Shown here one piece after another: positions 12,353 to 23,581 of a DNA stretch of 64,000 nt. This DNA comes from Orobanche coerulescens (Eukaryota > Streptophyta > Magnoliopsida > Lamiales > Orobanchaceae), in NCBI GenBank assembly GCA_033398695.1, contig CM065817.1:65832001-65896000 (forward strand). Direction: 5' to 3'. A program made the position numbers and the translations under genes. The notes below the pieces were generated by a model. It was given only the letters and a program-made list of their open reading frames with translations. It made no database searches and was not told the origin of the DNA. Numbering within the stretch: position 1 is the first letter of the stretch; each line of letters begins with the position of its first letter.

Positions 12353-13675
12353 TGTTGAAGGGTTTCGAGAATATAAACGGAGCGGAAAAACCGAAAATAA
12401 ATCAAAATTAACGAAACCCTCCGCAGGATCCATGCGAAAATAAATATTTAATTTCGTAGTGCAGTGTTTTACCTTTAACGAGGCTTTAACAGTTGATTAA
12501 AAGGAAGAAAGAAGTGGGCAAGGCTTGCACGATCACCACGTATCCCGCTTTACACGATCTACGCTCTACCGGTGTTTGACGATTGATTTGGTCAACGTCA
12601 CGTGTGCTGATCTGGATGAATGAATCGAAGACACGTAGAACACGGTAAATAAGATGGAATAAATTTAGATAACTAAATTTTATTAATGACCTTAATATGA
12701 TATAGAGCCGAGCTGAATATTTTGAGTCAGTCTATGTTTTTCGCTTGTTTATTACAAGTCTTATCTTTTCTCTTTTTCTCTCTTTCTCTCTGTTTTCGCA
12801 CAAAATTTCAAAAGTCCTTTTTTCTGTACACTTTCTCTATATATAGACAATTTCGGCCAATCAAGAGATGACAGGTGGAGAGTGTTGGGGAATATGCCCA
12901 AAACACTTGTCAGACTGAAAGCATGTCTTAGACACGTGGCGGCCTCTAAACATTGCTTCGGGAAGGGCTATGACAGCATGCATTAATTATCCTGTGTGCT
13001 TGTTCCGCATGCTTCTGGCGGTACTTATCCGCTGGGGTCGGTCCTCGGGTCTCCCGCCGTTTTGGTCGGTCTTGTCATAATTTTGAGTTGGAGCGTATTC
13101 ATCCAAGATTTGGTCGGCCTTTCCGGTCTGGATATCGGGTCGGTTTTGATGTCTCTAATCGGTCCGGTCTTTAACGAGCCCGGGTGAGAATTTGATTCGT
13201 ACTCGGTTCGGCTTATTGCTCTGATCGGCCGGTTCAGCTGACTAGAGTGCTTACGTGGATGCCAAGACGGATGGGCTATCAACAAGGGCCCCTGAGTCCA
13301 GGGTCGTGCCGGGTTGGCCGGGGCTGGAGTCGTTTCGTTGTAAGGCCGATCCGGCTTGTGGGAGGATAAGATCTCTCGAAGGGACGTCTCCTCGGGAGAC
13401 GCGTCGATTCGATTTCAGGGTTCTAGATGTCATGATGAGGGAGACACGTGGCCGGATCTGATTTGATAACGCGTTCACGCGCCCTTGGTCTTTGCGACGG
13501 TTTAGTGTGAATCGTCGTGCCACGCGCTGGGCATTTAATGCCTTCTTTCCCTTATAAATATAGGGTTTCTCCTTCCTCATTCCTCCTTCCGCCATTTTCG
13601 TTTTTTCTTGCAGAGAAGAGAGAGAAAAAAGTTCCGGTATTCTTTTCTGATTTCAGAGAGAAATTCTCGGTAAGC
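12353..13675 (-). repeat. Tat1 3' LTR
   Basis: Inferred LTR in minus orientation. It starts TGTTGAAGGG at 12353 and ends around 13675, just before a pyrimidine tract (minus-strand PPT). A minus-strand TATA box lies at 12838-12845, after a T-rich leader region. The half nearest pol (about 13000-13400) is rich in GGTCGG and ATCGGCCGG-type words. Since only one LTR of this element is present, both ends are estimated, using the similar layout of the Tat2 LTR (42680-44079). Confidence 0.5.
13553..13560 (+). promoter_or_regulatory. Plus-strand TATA box for aORF1
   Basis: TATAAATA lies about 140 bases before the ATG at 13700, in the part of the LTR next to the PPT. It faces opposite to the retroelement. 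Tat2 has a matching TATAAAA ahead of its own antisense ORF (43959-43965), which supports a conserved antisense promoter. Transcription is inferred. Confidence 0.55.
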
Positions 13676-13699
13676 TTCTTTTTTCCTTATCTTTTTAAG

Positions 13700-14718
13700 A
13701 TGTCGAATCTGAGGGATGAGATGGAGGCGGAGGAGTTGACCGTCTCGCCGGACCGCACGGAGGTGGCGGATCTGTCGATAGGGGGTGTTCCCGTCAACTG
13801 GAGTGACGAGGAGGAAGGCGGCGAGGTCGCGAAGTCGCCGGGATCTGGAGATGCGGAGGTGGCGGCGCCGTTGACGGTGGTCGGCGAGACTCCGGAGGAA
13901 GAAGGGGTTGAGCGTGAGGCAGTCTGGATTCGGCCTCGGCCATCCCCTTTCGTGGAGGCGGAGTGGGACTCAGCCTCGATCCGCAGCACTGTCACGGAAG
14001 AGCAGTTGGTGGCTTGGCGGCGGCGGTTCAAGATCCCGGCTGCGGTGTGGATGTTTGTTCCTACTCTCGGGGAGAGGCCTCACACTCCGCCTCTCGGTTG
14101 TACGGCGATGTACTATCGTTCTCTGCTGGCAAGGCTGAGGTTTCCGCTTCCGTTGACCTTCTCCCGCTGGTTGAGGCAGTGGGGCCTTCCGCTGGCTCAA
14201 ATTCACCCCAATTTTTGGGCTCGGGTGGTGGGCCTTTTCGTTCTCTTCCATCAGCATGGATGGCCCGAGCCCAGCTTCGAGGAGTTCAACAGTCTCTTTC
14301 GGTGGAGATCGGTCGGTAAATCCGGCTCCGACTGGTTTTATCTGACAGCTCGGCATGCCATGCACAAGGAGGTGGTGGATGTACCGGAGACTATCCACAG
14401 TTGGAAGGAGCAGTGGTTTTTTTTAGGGGGGTCTTGGAGGAGCTCGGAGGACGAATTTGAGCCCGGTGTCATGGACGCGGAGCTTCGGACCCCCTACACT
14501 TTATTGCAAAAATGCATAAATGTTGTGCTTTCTTTTTCAGTTCCTTTTTTTTCTAACGCTCATCGTTTATTTCATGTGCAGAGCGTATCCCAGCGCAGGA
14601 GACATCTCCCGAGTTCGACGACCGGATTGAGAAGCTTCTGGATCTCCCCGCCGAGCAGAGGATGTCGCATCTTCTAGTAACTGAAGAAAATCTCTGGGCA
14701 GCCGGCCTTCGATCCACC
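13700..14718 (+). pseudogene. Tat1 antisense extra ORF (aORF1), 5' exons
   Basis: Antisense to Tat1 pol. The ATG at 13700 starts MSNLRDEMEAEEL; upstream codons in the same frame are probably leader. The N-terminus is acidic, followed by a globular region with WRRRFKIP, FPLPLTFSRWLRQ and HPNFWARVVG. It resembles the plant 'putative gypsy type transposon' domain (PF04195, from memory of the family). A probable intron ends at a CAG acceptor near 14580; the donor, between about 14460 and 14530, is uncertain. The following exon encodes DRIEKLLDLPAEQ and runs into the GATCC target site of the solo LTR at 14719. Its function is unknown; it is not gag or pol. The coding sequence resumes at 38169. Confidence 0.7.
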
Positions 14719-14723
14719 GATCC

Positions 14724-15738
14724 TGTAACACCCCAAAAGGCGGCCGTTACAGTGCCGTGGACCCCACACTGGGACCCACCAGGCGATATCCAAAACAGAT
14801 TAAATAAACATTATTTGTGATACCGAACCACAATGAATAGTCATTACTCCGATTAGGAGTTTATCAAAAATATGGCCAACGGCCTTATAATACACAGGAT
14901 CCGAAAAACAGGTATGAACCATATGGAGATGGAAAATACTTCAAATGTCAATACAACCAGATAGCAATCTAAATGAAGCAGGAAATAAATAACATAACAC
15001 GGTTTAACATAACCGGACAACAAGAGATGTGGGACCCCCAAACTAGTATCCTTCGAACCCTTCGCCGTCAGCATGCTCTTCCCGTGCTTTGCCTTTGCCT
15101 CGACCTAAAATACAATACAAGTATTTCGCCCATAACACAGGTTCAGATATACATGATAATCAATTCTTCCGACATTATACAATTCACATATATAGATCTC
15201 AAGAAAATCATTCTGACTATTAATCATACCCCTCGGGCGTATGAAACAATCAGTCACAAAACATCGAACACATCCAATCACACATGGACTATGAACGATT
15301 AACAATATAGCTCAAGATGGACATCACAGTACGCCCGATCCGGAAATGTGTCCGTGTACATGTCCACCCCGTATACGGAATCCAGAATATACGTGTGACA
15401 ATGTACCTAATTAGCCTCACGAACTACGTCTCGTGTGCACAGTCCAATACGGAAACATCCACGTATGACTATACAAGTGCCCGGCTAAAAATCCTACACA
15501 ATATCCAATCGGCACGCAAATATGATTCCGTAAATGTCACGATACAACATGACAACGAAGTTCAATGAAATACATATCCGATTAAGGATCAAGAAAACTC
15601 ACCAACGTGAAAATAAAGACCAACGAGATCAACGATTCAAAACGACGTACTTGGGAATGCAACCCCATGAAGAAAAAGGAATAACGTCAATGACAATGTC
15701 AAATCACGACAAACATTACATGGACAATTTATACACAT
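14724..15738 (-). repeat. Solo LTR, left segment (3' part of LTR)
   Basis: From the TG terminus to the CACAT target site of the Sirevirus-like insertion. Non-coding. Blocks near 14745-14800 (GTGGACCCCACACTGGGACC) and 15340-15440 match, inverted, sequence at 55380-55960. Confidence 0.7.
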
Positions 15739-16214
15739 TATTGGTCCCCTTTTTCAAGTATATTCGATACAGCTTGGGAAATGTTTAAGAAACAGGCTGT
15801 ATGGTTTTCGAATCTGAGTGCGTAGCGGAAGTCTTTAATATAGTAAGTTGCCGTCGATACAGCAACTCAGTCTATTCTCCTGTTAGCTTGGTGCGTACAG
15901 GGTTTTGCAGTGTATACTTGTATAAATCACAGTTATGAAAACAGTAACGGCGAAAGGTAAATAATACAGTATTTAAGTGGTTCGAGGTAAACCCCTCTAC
16001 GTCTACTGGTCCTCCATGTAACACCCCCAAACCACTCGGGAATATTACAGCGCCGCAGACCCTCTCCGCGAGGATCTACCAGGCTAAATACAAAACAATG
16101 CATCACTTCACATCGCCGACATGGCTACATAAAGGACCATTAGACCGATGTGGTCTTATATCACAACACACAGAACAATACATACAAGATCCTTGCCCAG
16201 AACACATACCCACG

Positions 16215-18277
16215 TGATCGGCCAAAAAACTTATCCTAAAAATAGGAGTTCTTGAGTCGCTCGCAAATATATACGAGGTAGAAGTAGTTTGTGGTGAGTT
16301 CTACCAAGGTCTTTTCTCTCGAGGATTGTCCAACAGGGCTTCGTATAATTTTTTGTTACAAATTGCGAGAAATAAATACTAAAATATTAAAAAAGATATT
16401 TTTGGGTTTTTTAAAAATTAACTAAATGCACTATATTTTAAACCAAACTATTTTATATAAGACTATTTTATATAAGACTATTTTATATAAGACTATTTTT
16501 AACTAGACTATTTATATTAAGACTATTTATATTAAGACTATTTATATTAAGACTATTTATACTAGACTATTTATATTAAGACTATTTTTAATACTACTAG
16601 TTTTAAGAAAACTATTTTTATACTAGACTATTTTTAACTAGTGAAAATGAATAGAATTAAAATGAGTTGGGAATTTATAAAATCTAGGGGATTACGGGTT
16701 CATTAAATTAGGTATTTAATTAAGTATAGGAATTGATTTATATGGATATAAAAGAAAAAACGAATGTTTATCGAGTAATCAACTTTTCACCTCCGTACTT
16801 TCGTAATCAAAGATGTCTTAATCGCTGTCACTTTTTAAGATGTTGATAACAAGATTAACACTTGATAGATTGAAAAGATGTGTTTCCAATACACTTAACA
16901 ATCAATCAAGGAGGTTTCACTAGTAGAAATAGGATATGATCAATCTCTATTTAAACCAATTAGTCCTTTCATTTCTCTAACTTGACTATTTTTAGGATAA
17001 ACGATCGTTCATCGAGTAATCAACTTTTCACCTCCGTACTTTCGTAATCAAAGATGTCTTAACCACTTTCGCAATCTTAAGATGTTGATAACAAGATTAA
17101 CATTTGATAGATTGAAAAGATATGTTTCCAATTCACTCAACAATCAATCAAGAAGGTTTCATTAGTAAAAATAGGATATGATCAATCTCTATTTAAACCA
17201 ATTAGTCCTAAAAATAGTTTAAATCAATCAAATACTCAATATATAACGTAATAGAAATCCCCCTTCCCCTAGGAAGAAAGATTAGCTACTCATCGGTTTA
17301 TACAAACTAAAATTATAATAGAAATAATGATATATATAATATATATATATATATAAAAACTTTTAATTACTAGAACTTAATGACAATAGATAAAACTTAC
17401 TTGAATATGATGAATCAAAGTGCAAGAAACAAACTTCAAAATATATCTTCAAACTTGTTTAAAGGTTACAAGCTTACAAAAATTGAAAGTAAAATACTAA
17501 GTGCTTATTGATCAAGCACTTTTCAATTACAAACTAAATGAAAGAAAAACTTTAAACTAAAAATGAAATACAAACTAAAATTGAAAGTTCTAAGGAAAAT
17601 ATATTGCTAAAGGAAAGGAGTATTTCTTAGCAAGAAGTTGAGGATTTCTTGGTAAGAATGTGGAGTGGGATTTTTGCAATGGATGAACATGTCCTTTTAT
17701 AGGTGATTTTCAAGAATACAATTGATTATTTAATTCAAAATATCTATTGTAATATCATTTTTAATTCTTTGTTCACACTTCACCCATGTCTTTGAATTTT
17801 CAGATTTTTGACCAAAAAAATATCTTGTGGTTGATTTCACAAGTTGGTCAAAAGTGGACTAATTTTGCATGGCATCTGCTGAAAAACGGCGATGAAAAAC
17901 GGCTCAGTTTGCCCCGTGTTGTGCGCCGTTTTGTCTTGACTCGGTTTCTTCGGAATACGCGAGGACACGGCGCTAAATGCCGGCCGTGTGTGAAACGGCC
18001 CAAGACACGGCCCTTGTTGCGCCGTATGTGAAACGGCCTACATAACACGGTCTGTTTGCGCCGTGTTGTAGGTCGTTTTGCCTTGAAAAATTCCGTCGTT
18101 GGATTTGGTCTTGTTTTCCGTCCTTTTGATGCATCATGTCGATGTCTGTAAAATAACCATTTTTAGCTCATGTTTGGATATATCTTAAAATATATATTTT
18201 TAATCACAAATCGGTACAATTATGCCGGAAAAATGAATATTTTGTATATGAATTTTAGATCAATTATGCACCAATCA
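16215..18277 (-). repeat. 3' LTR of the LARD-like element
   Basis: 2063 bp. Contains a minisatellite of GACTATTTTATATAA-like units (about 16447-16640), a 196-base internal direct repeat (16771-16966 and 17012-17209), an AT dinucleotide run near 17332-17355 and, in U3 at about 17880-18080, a GC-rich patch of repeated ACACGGC/AAACGGC words in otherwise AT-rich DNA. Confidence 0.85.
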
Positions 18278-18293
18278 AATACCCCACACTTAA
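18278..18293 (-). other. Polypurine tract
   Basis: The minus strand reads TTAAGTGTGGGGTATT directly before the 3' LTR. Confidence 0.7.
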
Positions 18294-21200
18294 ATTCTTG
18301 CTAGTCCCGAGCAAGACTCTTCATTAATCACACACAAAATAAAAATTAAAATAAGACATAAAATAAAAAAATAATACACACAAATTTAAGAAAAATAATT
18401 ATATATAAAGATAAAAAGAGATCAAAATGCCATTAATACACAATAACCAACTTTATACAGTAGATAGAAAATGAATCAAGATTCAAAATAAATCTACTAA
18501 CGATTTTGAAGTTAAAACACGGTTTTTATTTTTGTAATTCCAAAATGCAAGGTTTCCCCCCCTAAAGGTTGATTATTTCTTTCCCACTCATGACTTCACA
18601 CGACTCCCTTTGATGGTTTGCTCTCGATCACTCGTTTATTTTTCGACTCAATATGAAGAAGAATTTCATCGGCGTCATCAAATATTGTGATTTTCACAAA
18701 ATTGAGTGTATTGAAATTCAGCTGCTAATTAATTCAAATCTGCTCATAAACTACATCCCTTTTAGTGATAGCTTTCACACCGTTATTTGCTAACGTGTAG
18801 CTCTTTTCACTAACACAATTTCTATCTCATTATTTTTCTTTCGTAAAAAGGTGATAGCTTTCACACCGTTATTTGCTAACGTGTAGCTCTTTTCACCAAT
18901 TTTTACGAGACGCGACTACGCACCAACAATGGTTAGTCCTTTATTTTTCGCAAAATTTAAGACTTCCAAAATTAGGCATTTATTCTTTGCTCAACACTTC
19001 TCCTTTTCGTCATTTATTTTTTTAGGTGATAGCTTTCACACCGTTATTTGCTAACGTGTAGCTCTTTTCACCAATGACTCCTTTTTTTTTAGGGATTAGA
19101 ATTTTTGCAGAAAATCATTTATTAGTTAAGCATGAAAAATCAAAAACTCCACAAATTAAGTAAATTTCAGTTCTATTTTTCATCAACCGATTGATTCTTC
19201 TTTTCTCAAGGTAACGAATGACTCGATTTTATATGATAATTACAAGGTTTGGAAAGAGAGATTAAGGCTCAAAGTTTTGGAATATACAATTTTTTTAGGT
19301 TAAAACAATTTTTAGAAGCTTGTATATAGCTAATTTATTGGTGTTATGGCGAGATCTAAAAATCTCAAAATCAAAATACTATATATATATATACACAAAA
19401 AAAACTTTAATGCAAATCAAAACACACCAAAATACTAACACACTAAACCAAACTACAACAAACCACCCTCACACTTGAAAATAAAAGCTGTCCTCGATTT
19501 ATAAAATAAAAATAAAAATCAATGCGAAAGCGAATACTCCTGTTAAGAAAGTTGATGTCCGAGCCTAACGCCTTTTAGAATCTGCAAGAGAATAAATATA
19601 CGAGGCACACACAAAAGAAAATAAAATATACTCGTAAGTATAACATAATTTTTTAGATGCGCATCAAGAAAGTCAGAAGAGTCGCCTTACGCTGCCATCA
19701 AAGTTTTTTAAAAAAAAAGCAAAACACGAAATAAAAATTACAAGAATACATAAATCGCGAATAGATGCGCGTCAAGAGATCAAGAAGAAACTCCTTAAGC
19801 CGCCATCATTTAGCACGATTATTACACCACGGCGAAAGTAAAAATACAAGAGGTCCGTCATGGGTTATTAAAGGGAGAGGAATGAATCCACTTTTCGTTT
19901 TCTCACCGTAAAATCTTCTACCCAGACAATTTTAGCTAGAAATTTGGATCTGGTTGAGGAACAAATTCATTGAGTTTTTGATTAGTTCTTACGGTGTTGT
20001 TGCAACGACTATGATTCGTTTTGCGCTCGGAAATAAAGCCCTTTTCGGCGAGTAGTCGATGAAAGACAGAAACCATCAAAGAAACCATTGACATTAAGCA
20101 CTCCTATTGGTTTTGATGAACATTTAGTAGCTCTGGTAACCACATGAAAAAGTTCCTCAAGGGTGCCAAAACCAGGAAGGGCGATAAAGGCGCGAATTAT
20201 TTATCATGTGAGTTATGCGATCTTGCATATTCACAGATCTAAACTCATCTCCAATAGTTGACCGGTGATTTTACTTTCGGCCCGGAGGTTTTGGGATTAC
20301 TCCCAACACTCTTACTCCTTCCATATAGGCGACGGACTCGTCCCATTAATCCTAGACTTCCTCCTCAGTAAACTACATGAATGAATTTTTCTCCTAAGGT
20401 ACGACCCAAGTCGTGGGCATGATGAAGCATGCCTCTTTTCGAACTAGATCCACCAAAAATGCAGTTGTGTAAAATTTTTTTGTGGAAGATGATGACTCCA
20501 TTTTTGAAAAGAAATTTTTTAGAGAGAAAAAGAGAAAAGTACAAGTTTGAGGGATGAATAAAAGAAACAAGCACAAAGGTTATTTATAGAAGAAAAATGA
20601 GGAAAAATTGCTTAACAAGTTTGTGATTGCGTTGATTGCGCTTCAACTACTCAATAGAATAATGAATGCATTTATCGCGTATCACATTTTTATTCGAAAA
20701 TCTCACCACACGACAAAAATAAAAGATACTTACGCGTATGTACGGTAGTTGTGATTGTGGCTCACATCTTCCTCTGATTTTACGTTCGAAGCGGCCTAAA
20801 CGCCTTCTATGAGTGGGAGAAGCTTCCCATCCAATTTTCTTACAAATTGGCAAGCGAGTCTTTTAACGTCGATTCCCAAGGCGTTGTTCATATTACGGTT
20901 TGAATTTATTCCACAAACATTGAATTCCGTAATACACAAGTCCACTAGGATGCGTGTCAAGAGAAATTCGATATTATCTAAATTCTCCTTATTCGACCAT
21001 CATTAATGGTGAATTTTATCTTCTCTGTTTGTAGATGGAATTCCTAAAGATCGACATTTTGCATTACGGTTCCATCTAGCACATTTATAGCAAACGGCTA
21101 GAATCTTTGCTCGTCGTTTCTTGGCATATGAACTTTTTCCAAGCCTGGTAAGAATCTAGTTGGTGTTTCGTGAATTCACCTTCTATTCTTACTTTGGCTT

Positions 21201-21484
21201 CGATAATGAATCTTATGTCAAAAGGTATGCTTTTATTCGTAAGCAACCTCATCCTTTCAAGCCTTGTCTTGTAAATTTTTAAAATTGCATTTTTGCTTAG
21301 AAAGGAAATCTTTTTCAATTTTAAACAATGTTTCATCCATGACCAAAAAAATTAAAATGAAAAAGCGATAAAATATCTACAAATATCGGTTGTTGTGGGA
21401 AGCTGAAAAATCCGACTTTAATAGTCACGGAGTACCGTTATCCGCCACTTGACCGGACGGAAAAATTATATTTGGCCTAAAACA
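18294..21484 (-). other. Internal region of the LARD-like element, no coding sequence
   Basis: 3.2 kb without recognisable protein domains. The main visible structures are the three hairpin repeats at 18765-19071. Short minus-strand frames (20365-20574, 20647-20853, 21085-21336) do not resemble gag or pol. Confidence 0.7.
18765..19072. repeat. Three hairpin-forming 46-bp direct repeats
   Basis: The unit GTGATAGCTTTCACACC...TCTTTTCAC occurs at 18765-18810, 18851-18896 and 19026-19071 with no internal change. Within each unit CGTTA and TAACG flank a TTTGC loop, ACA and TGT extend the stem around one bulged C, and GTGA/TCAC close the outer arms. Confidence 0.9.
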
Positions 21485-21502
21485 ATCCCGACAACGGCGC
21501 CA
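21485..21502 (-). other. Primer-binding site (tRNA-Asp type)
   Basis: The minus strand reads TGGCGCCGTTGTCGGGAT. The first 11 bases match the complement of the 3' end of plant tRNA-Asp, with mismatches after that. This PBS is typical of Athila-type Gypsy elements. Confidence 0.75.
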
Positions 21503-21507
21503 AAATT

Positions 21508-23576
21508 TGATCGGCCAAAAACTTATCCTAAAAATAGGAGTTCTTGAGTCGCTCGCAAATATATACGAGGTAGAAGTAGTTTGTGGTGAGTTCTACCAAG
21601 GTCTTTTCTCTCGAGGATTGTCAACAGGCTTCGTATAATTTTTGTTACAAATTAGAAATAAATACTAAAATATTAAAAAGATATTTTTGGGTTTTTAAAA
21701 ATTAACTAAATGCACTATATTTTAAACCAAACTATTTTATATAAGACTATTTTATATAAGACTATTTTATATAAGACTATTTTTAACTAGACTATTTATA
21801 TTAAGACTATTTATATTAAGACTATTTATATTAAGACTATTTATACTAGACTATTTATATTAAGACTATTTTTAATACTACTAGTTTTAAGAAAACTATT
21901 TTTATACTAGACTATTTTTAACTAGTGAAAATGAATAGAATTAAAATGAGTTGGGAATTTATAAAATCTAGGGGATTACGGGTTCATTAAATTAGGTATT
22001 TAATTAAGTATAGGAATTGATTTATATGGATATAAAAGAAAAAACGAATGTTTATCGAGTAATCAACTTTTCACCTCCGTACTTTCGTAATCAAAGATGT
22101 CTTAATCGCTGTCACTTTTTAAGATGTTGATAACAAGATTAACACTTGATAGATTGAAAAGATGTGTTTCCAATACACTTAACAATCAATCAAGGAGGTT
22201 TCACTAGTAGAAATAGGATATGATCAATCTCTATTTAAACCAATTAGTCCTTTCATTTCTCTAACTTGACTATTTTAGGATAAGCGATCGTTCATCGAGT
22301 AATCAACTTTTCACCTCCGTACTTTCGTAATCAAAGATGTCTTAACCACTTTCGCAATCTTAAGATGTTGATAACAAGATTAACATTTGATAGATTGAAA
22401 AGATATGTTTCCAATTCACTCAACAATCAATCAAGAAGGTTTCATTAGTAAAAATAGGATATGATCAATCTCTATTTAAACCAATTAGTCCTAAAAATAG
22501 TTTAAATCAATCAAATACTCAATATATAACGTAATAGAAATCCCCCTTCCCCTAGGAAGAAAGATTAGCTACTCATCGGTTTATACAAACTAAAATTATA
22601 ATAGAAATAATGATATATATAATATATATATATATATAAAAACTTTTAATTACTAGAACTTAATGACAATAGATAAAACTTACTTGAATATGATGAATCA
22701 AAGTGCAAGAAACAAACTTCAAAATATATCTTCAAACTTGTTTAAAGGTTACAAGCTTACAAAAATTGAAAGTAAAATACTAAGTGCTTATTGATCAAGC
22801 ACTTTTCAATTACAAACTAAATGAAAGAAAAACTTTAAACTAAAAATGAAATACAAACTAAAATTGAAAGTTCTAAGGAAAATATATTGCTAAAGGAAAG
22901 GAGTATTTCTTAGCAAGAAGTTGAGGATTTCTTGGTAAGAATGTGGAGTGGGATTTTTGCAATGGATGAACATGTCCTTTTATAGGTGATTTTCAAGAAT
23001 ACAATTGATTATTTAATTCAAAATATCTATTGTAATATCATTTTTTTAATTCTTTGTTCACACTTCACCCATGTCTTTGAATTTTCAGATTTTTGACCAA
23101 AAAAATATCTTGTGGTTGATTTCACAAGTTGGTCAAAAGTGGACTAATTTTGCATGGCATCTGCTGAAAAACGGCGATGAAAAACGGCTCAGTTTGCCCC
23201 GTGTTGTGCGCCGTTTTGTGCTGACTCGGTTTCTTCCGGAATACGCGCGAGGACACGGCGCTAAATGCCGGCCGTGTGTGAAACGGCCCAAGACACGGCC
23301 CTTGTTGCGCCGTATGTGAAACGGCCTACATAACACGGTCCTGTTTGCGCCGTGTTGTATGGTCGTTTGTCCTGGAAAAATTCCCCTCGTTGGATTTGAT
23401 CTTGTTTTCCGTCCTTTTTGATGCTTCATGTCAGTAATCTGTAAAATAACCATTTTTAGCTCATGTTTGGACATATCTGTAAAATATATATTTTTAATCA
23501 CAAATCAATACAATTATGCCCGGAAAAATGAATATTTTGTATATGAATTTTAGATCAATTATGCACTAATCAATCA
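21508..23576 (-). repeat. 5' LTR of the LARD-like element
   Basis: 2069 bp, colinear with the 3' LTR and nearly identical over most of its length. The minisatellite is at about 21727-21920, the internal direct repeat at 22055-22250 and 22295-22492, and the ACACGGC/AAACGGC patch at about 23170-23370. Most differences from the partner fall in the GC-rich patch. Confidence 0.85.
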
Positions 23577-23581
23577 CCACG

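Larger units (their letters stand above)
16215..23576 (-). mobile_element. Non-coding LTR retrotransposon (LARD-like, tRNA-Asp PBS)
   Basis: 7362 bp flanked by TSD CCACG (16210-16214, 23577-23581), inserted in the 3' LTR of the Tekay-like element. LTRs are 16215-18277 and 21508-23576, starting TGATCGGCC and ending AATCA. The PBS next to the right LTR (21485-21502) gives minus orientation. The internal 3.2 kb has no gag or pol; the longest frames are 60-85 codons with no family resemblance. PBS and PPT are of the Athila/Tat type, so it is probably a non-autonomous relative of that Ty3/Gypsy branch. Confidence 0.8.

Noticed and set aside
13517..13699. In-frame upstream extension of aORF1
   Set aside because: It would need a GTG start and begins upstream of the TATA box. 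The ATG at 13700 is the better start.
13251..14398. Minus-strand and alternate-frame ORFs overlapping aORF1
   Set aside because: GC-rich shadow frames of aORF1 and the LTR. No recognisable domains.
14853..15788. Several 66-109 codon frames in the left part of the solo LTR
   Set aside because: Short, on both strands, no homology recognised, and inside an LTR.
17848..18048. Arg-rich frames in both strands of the LARD-like LTR (also 23071-23501)
   Set aside because: Produced by the ACACGGC/AAACGGC repeat patch. Present in both LTRs and without family resemblance.
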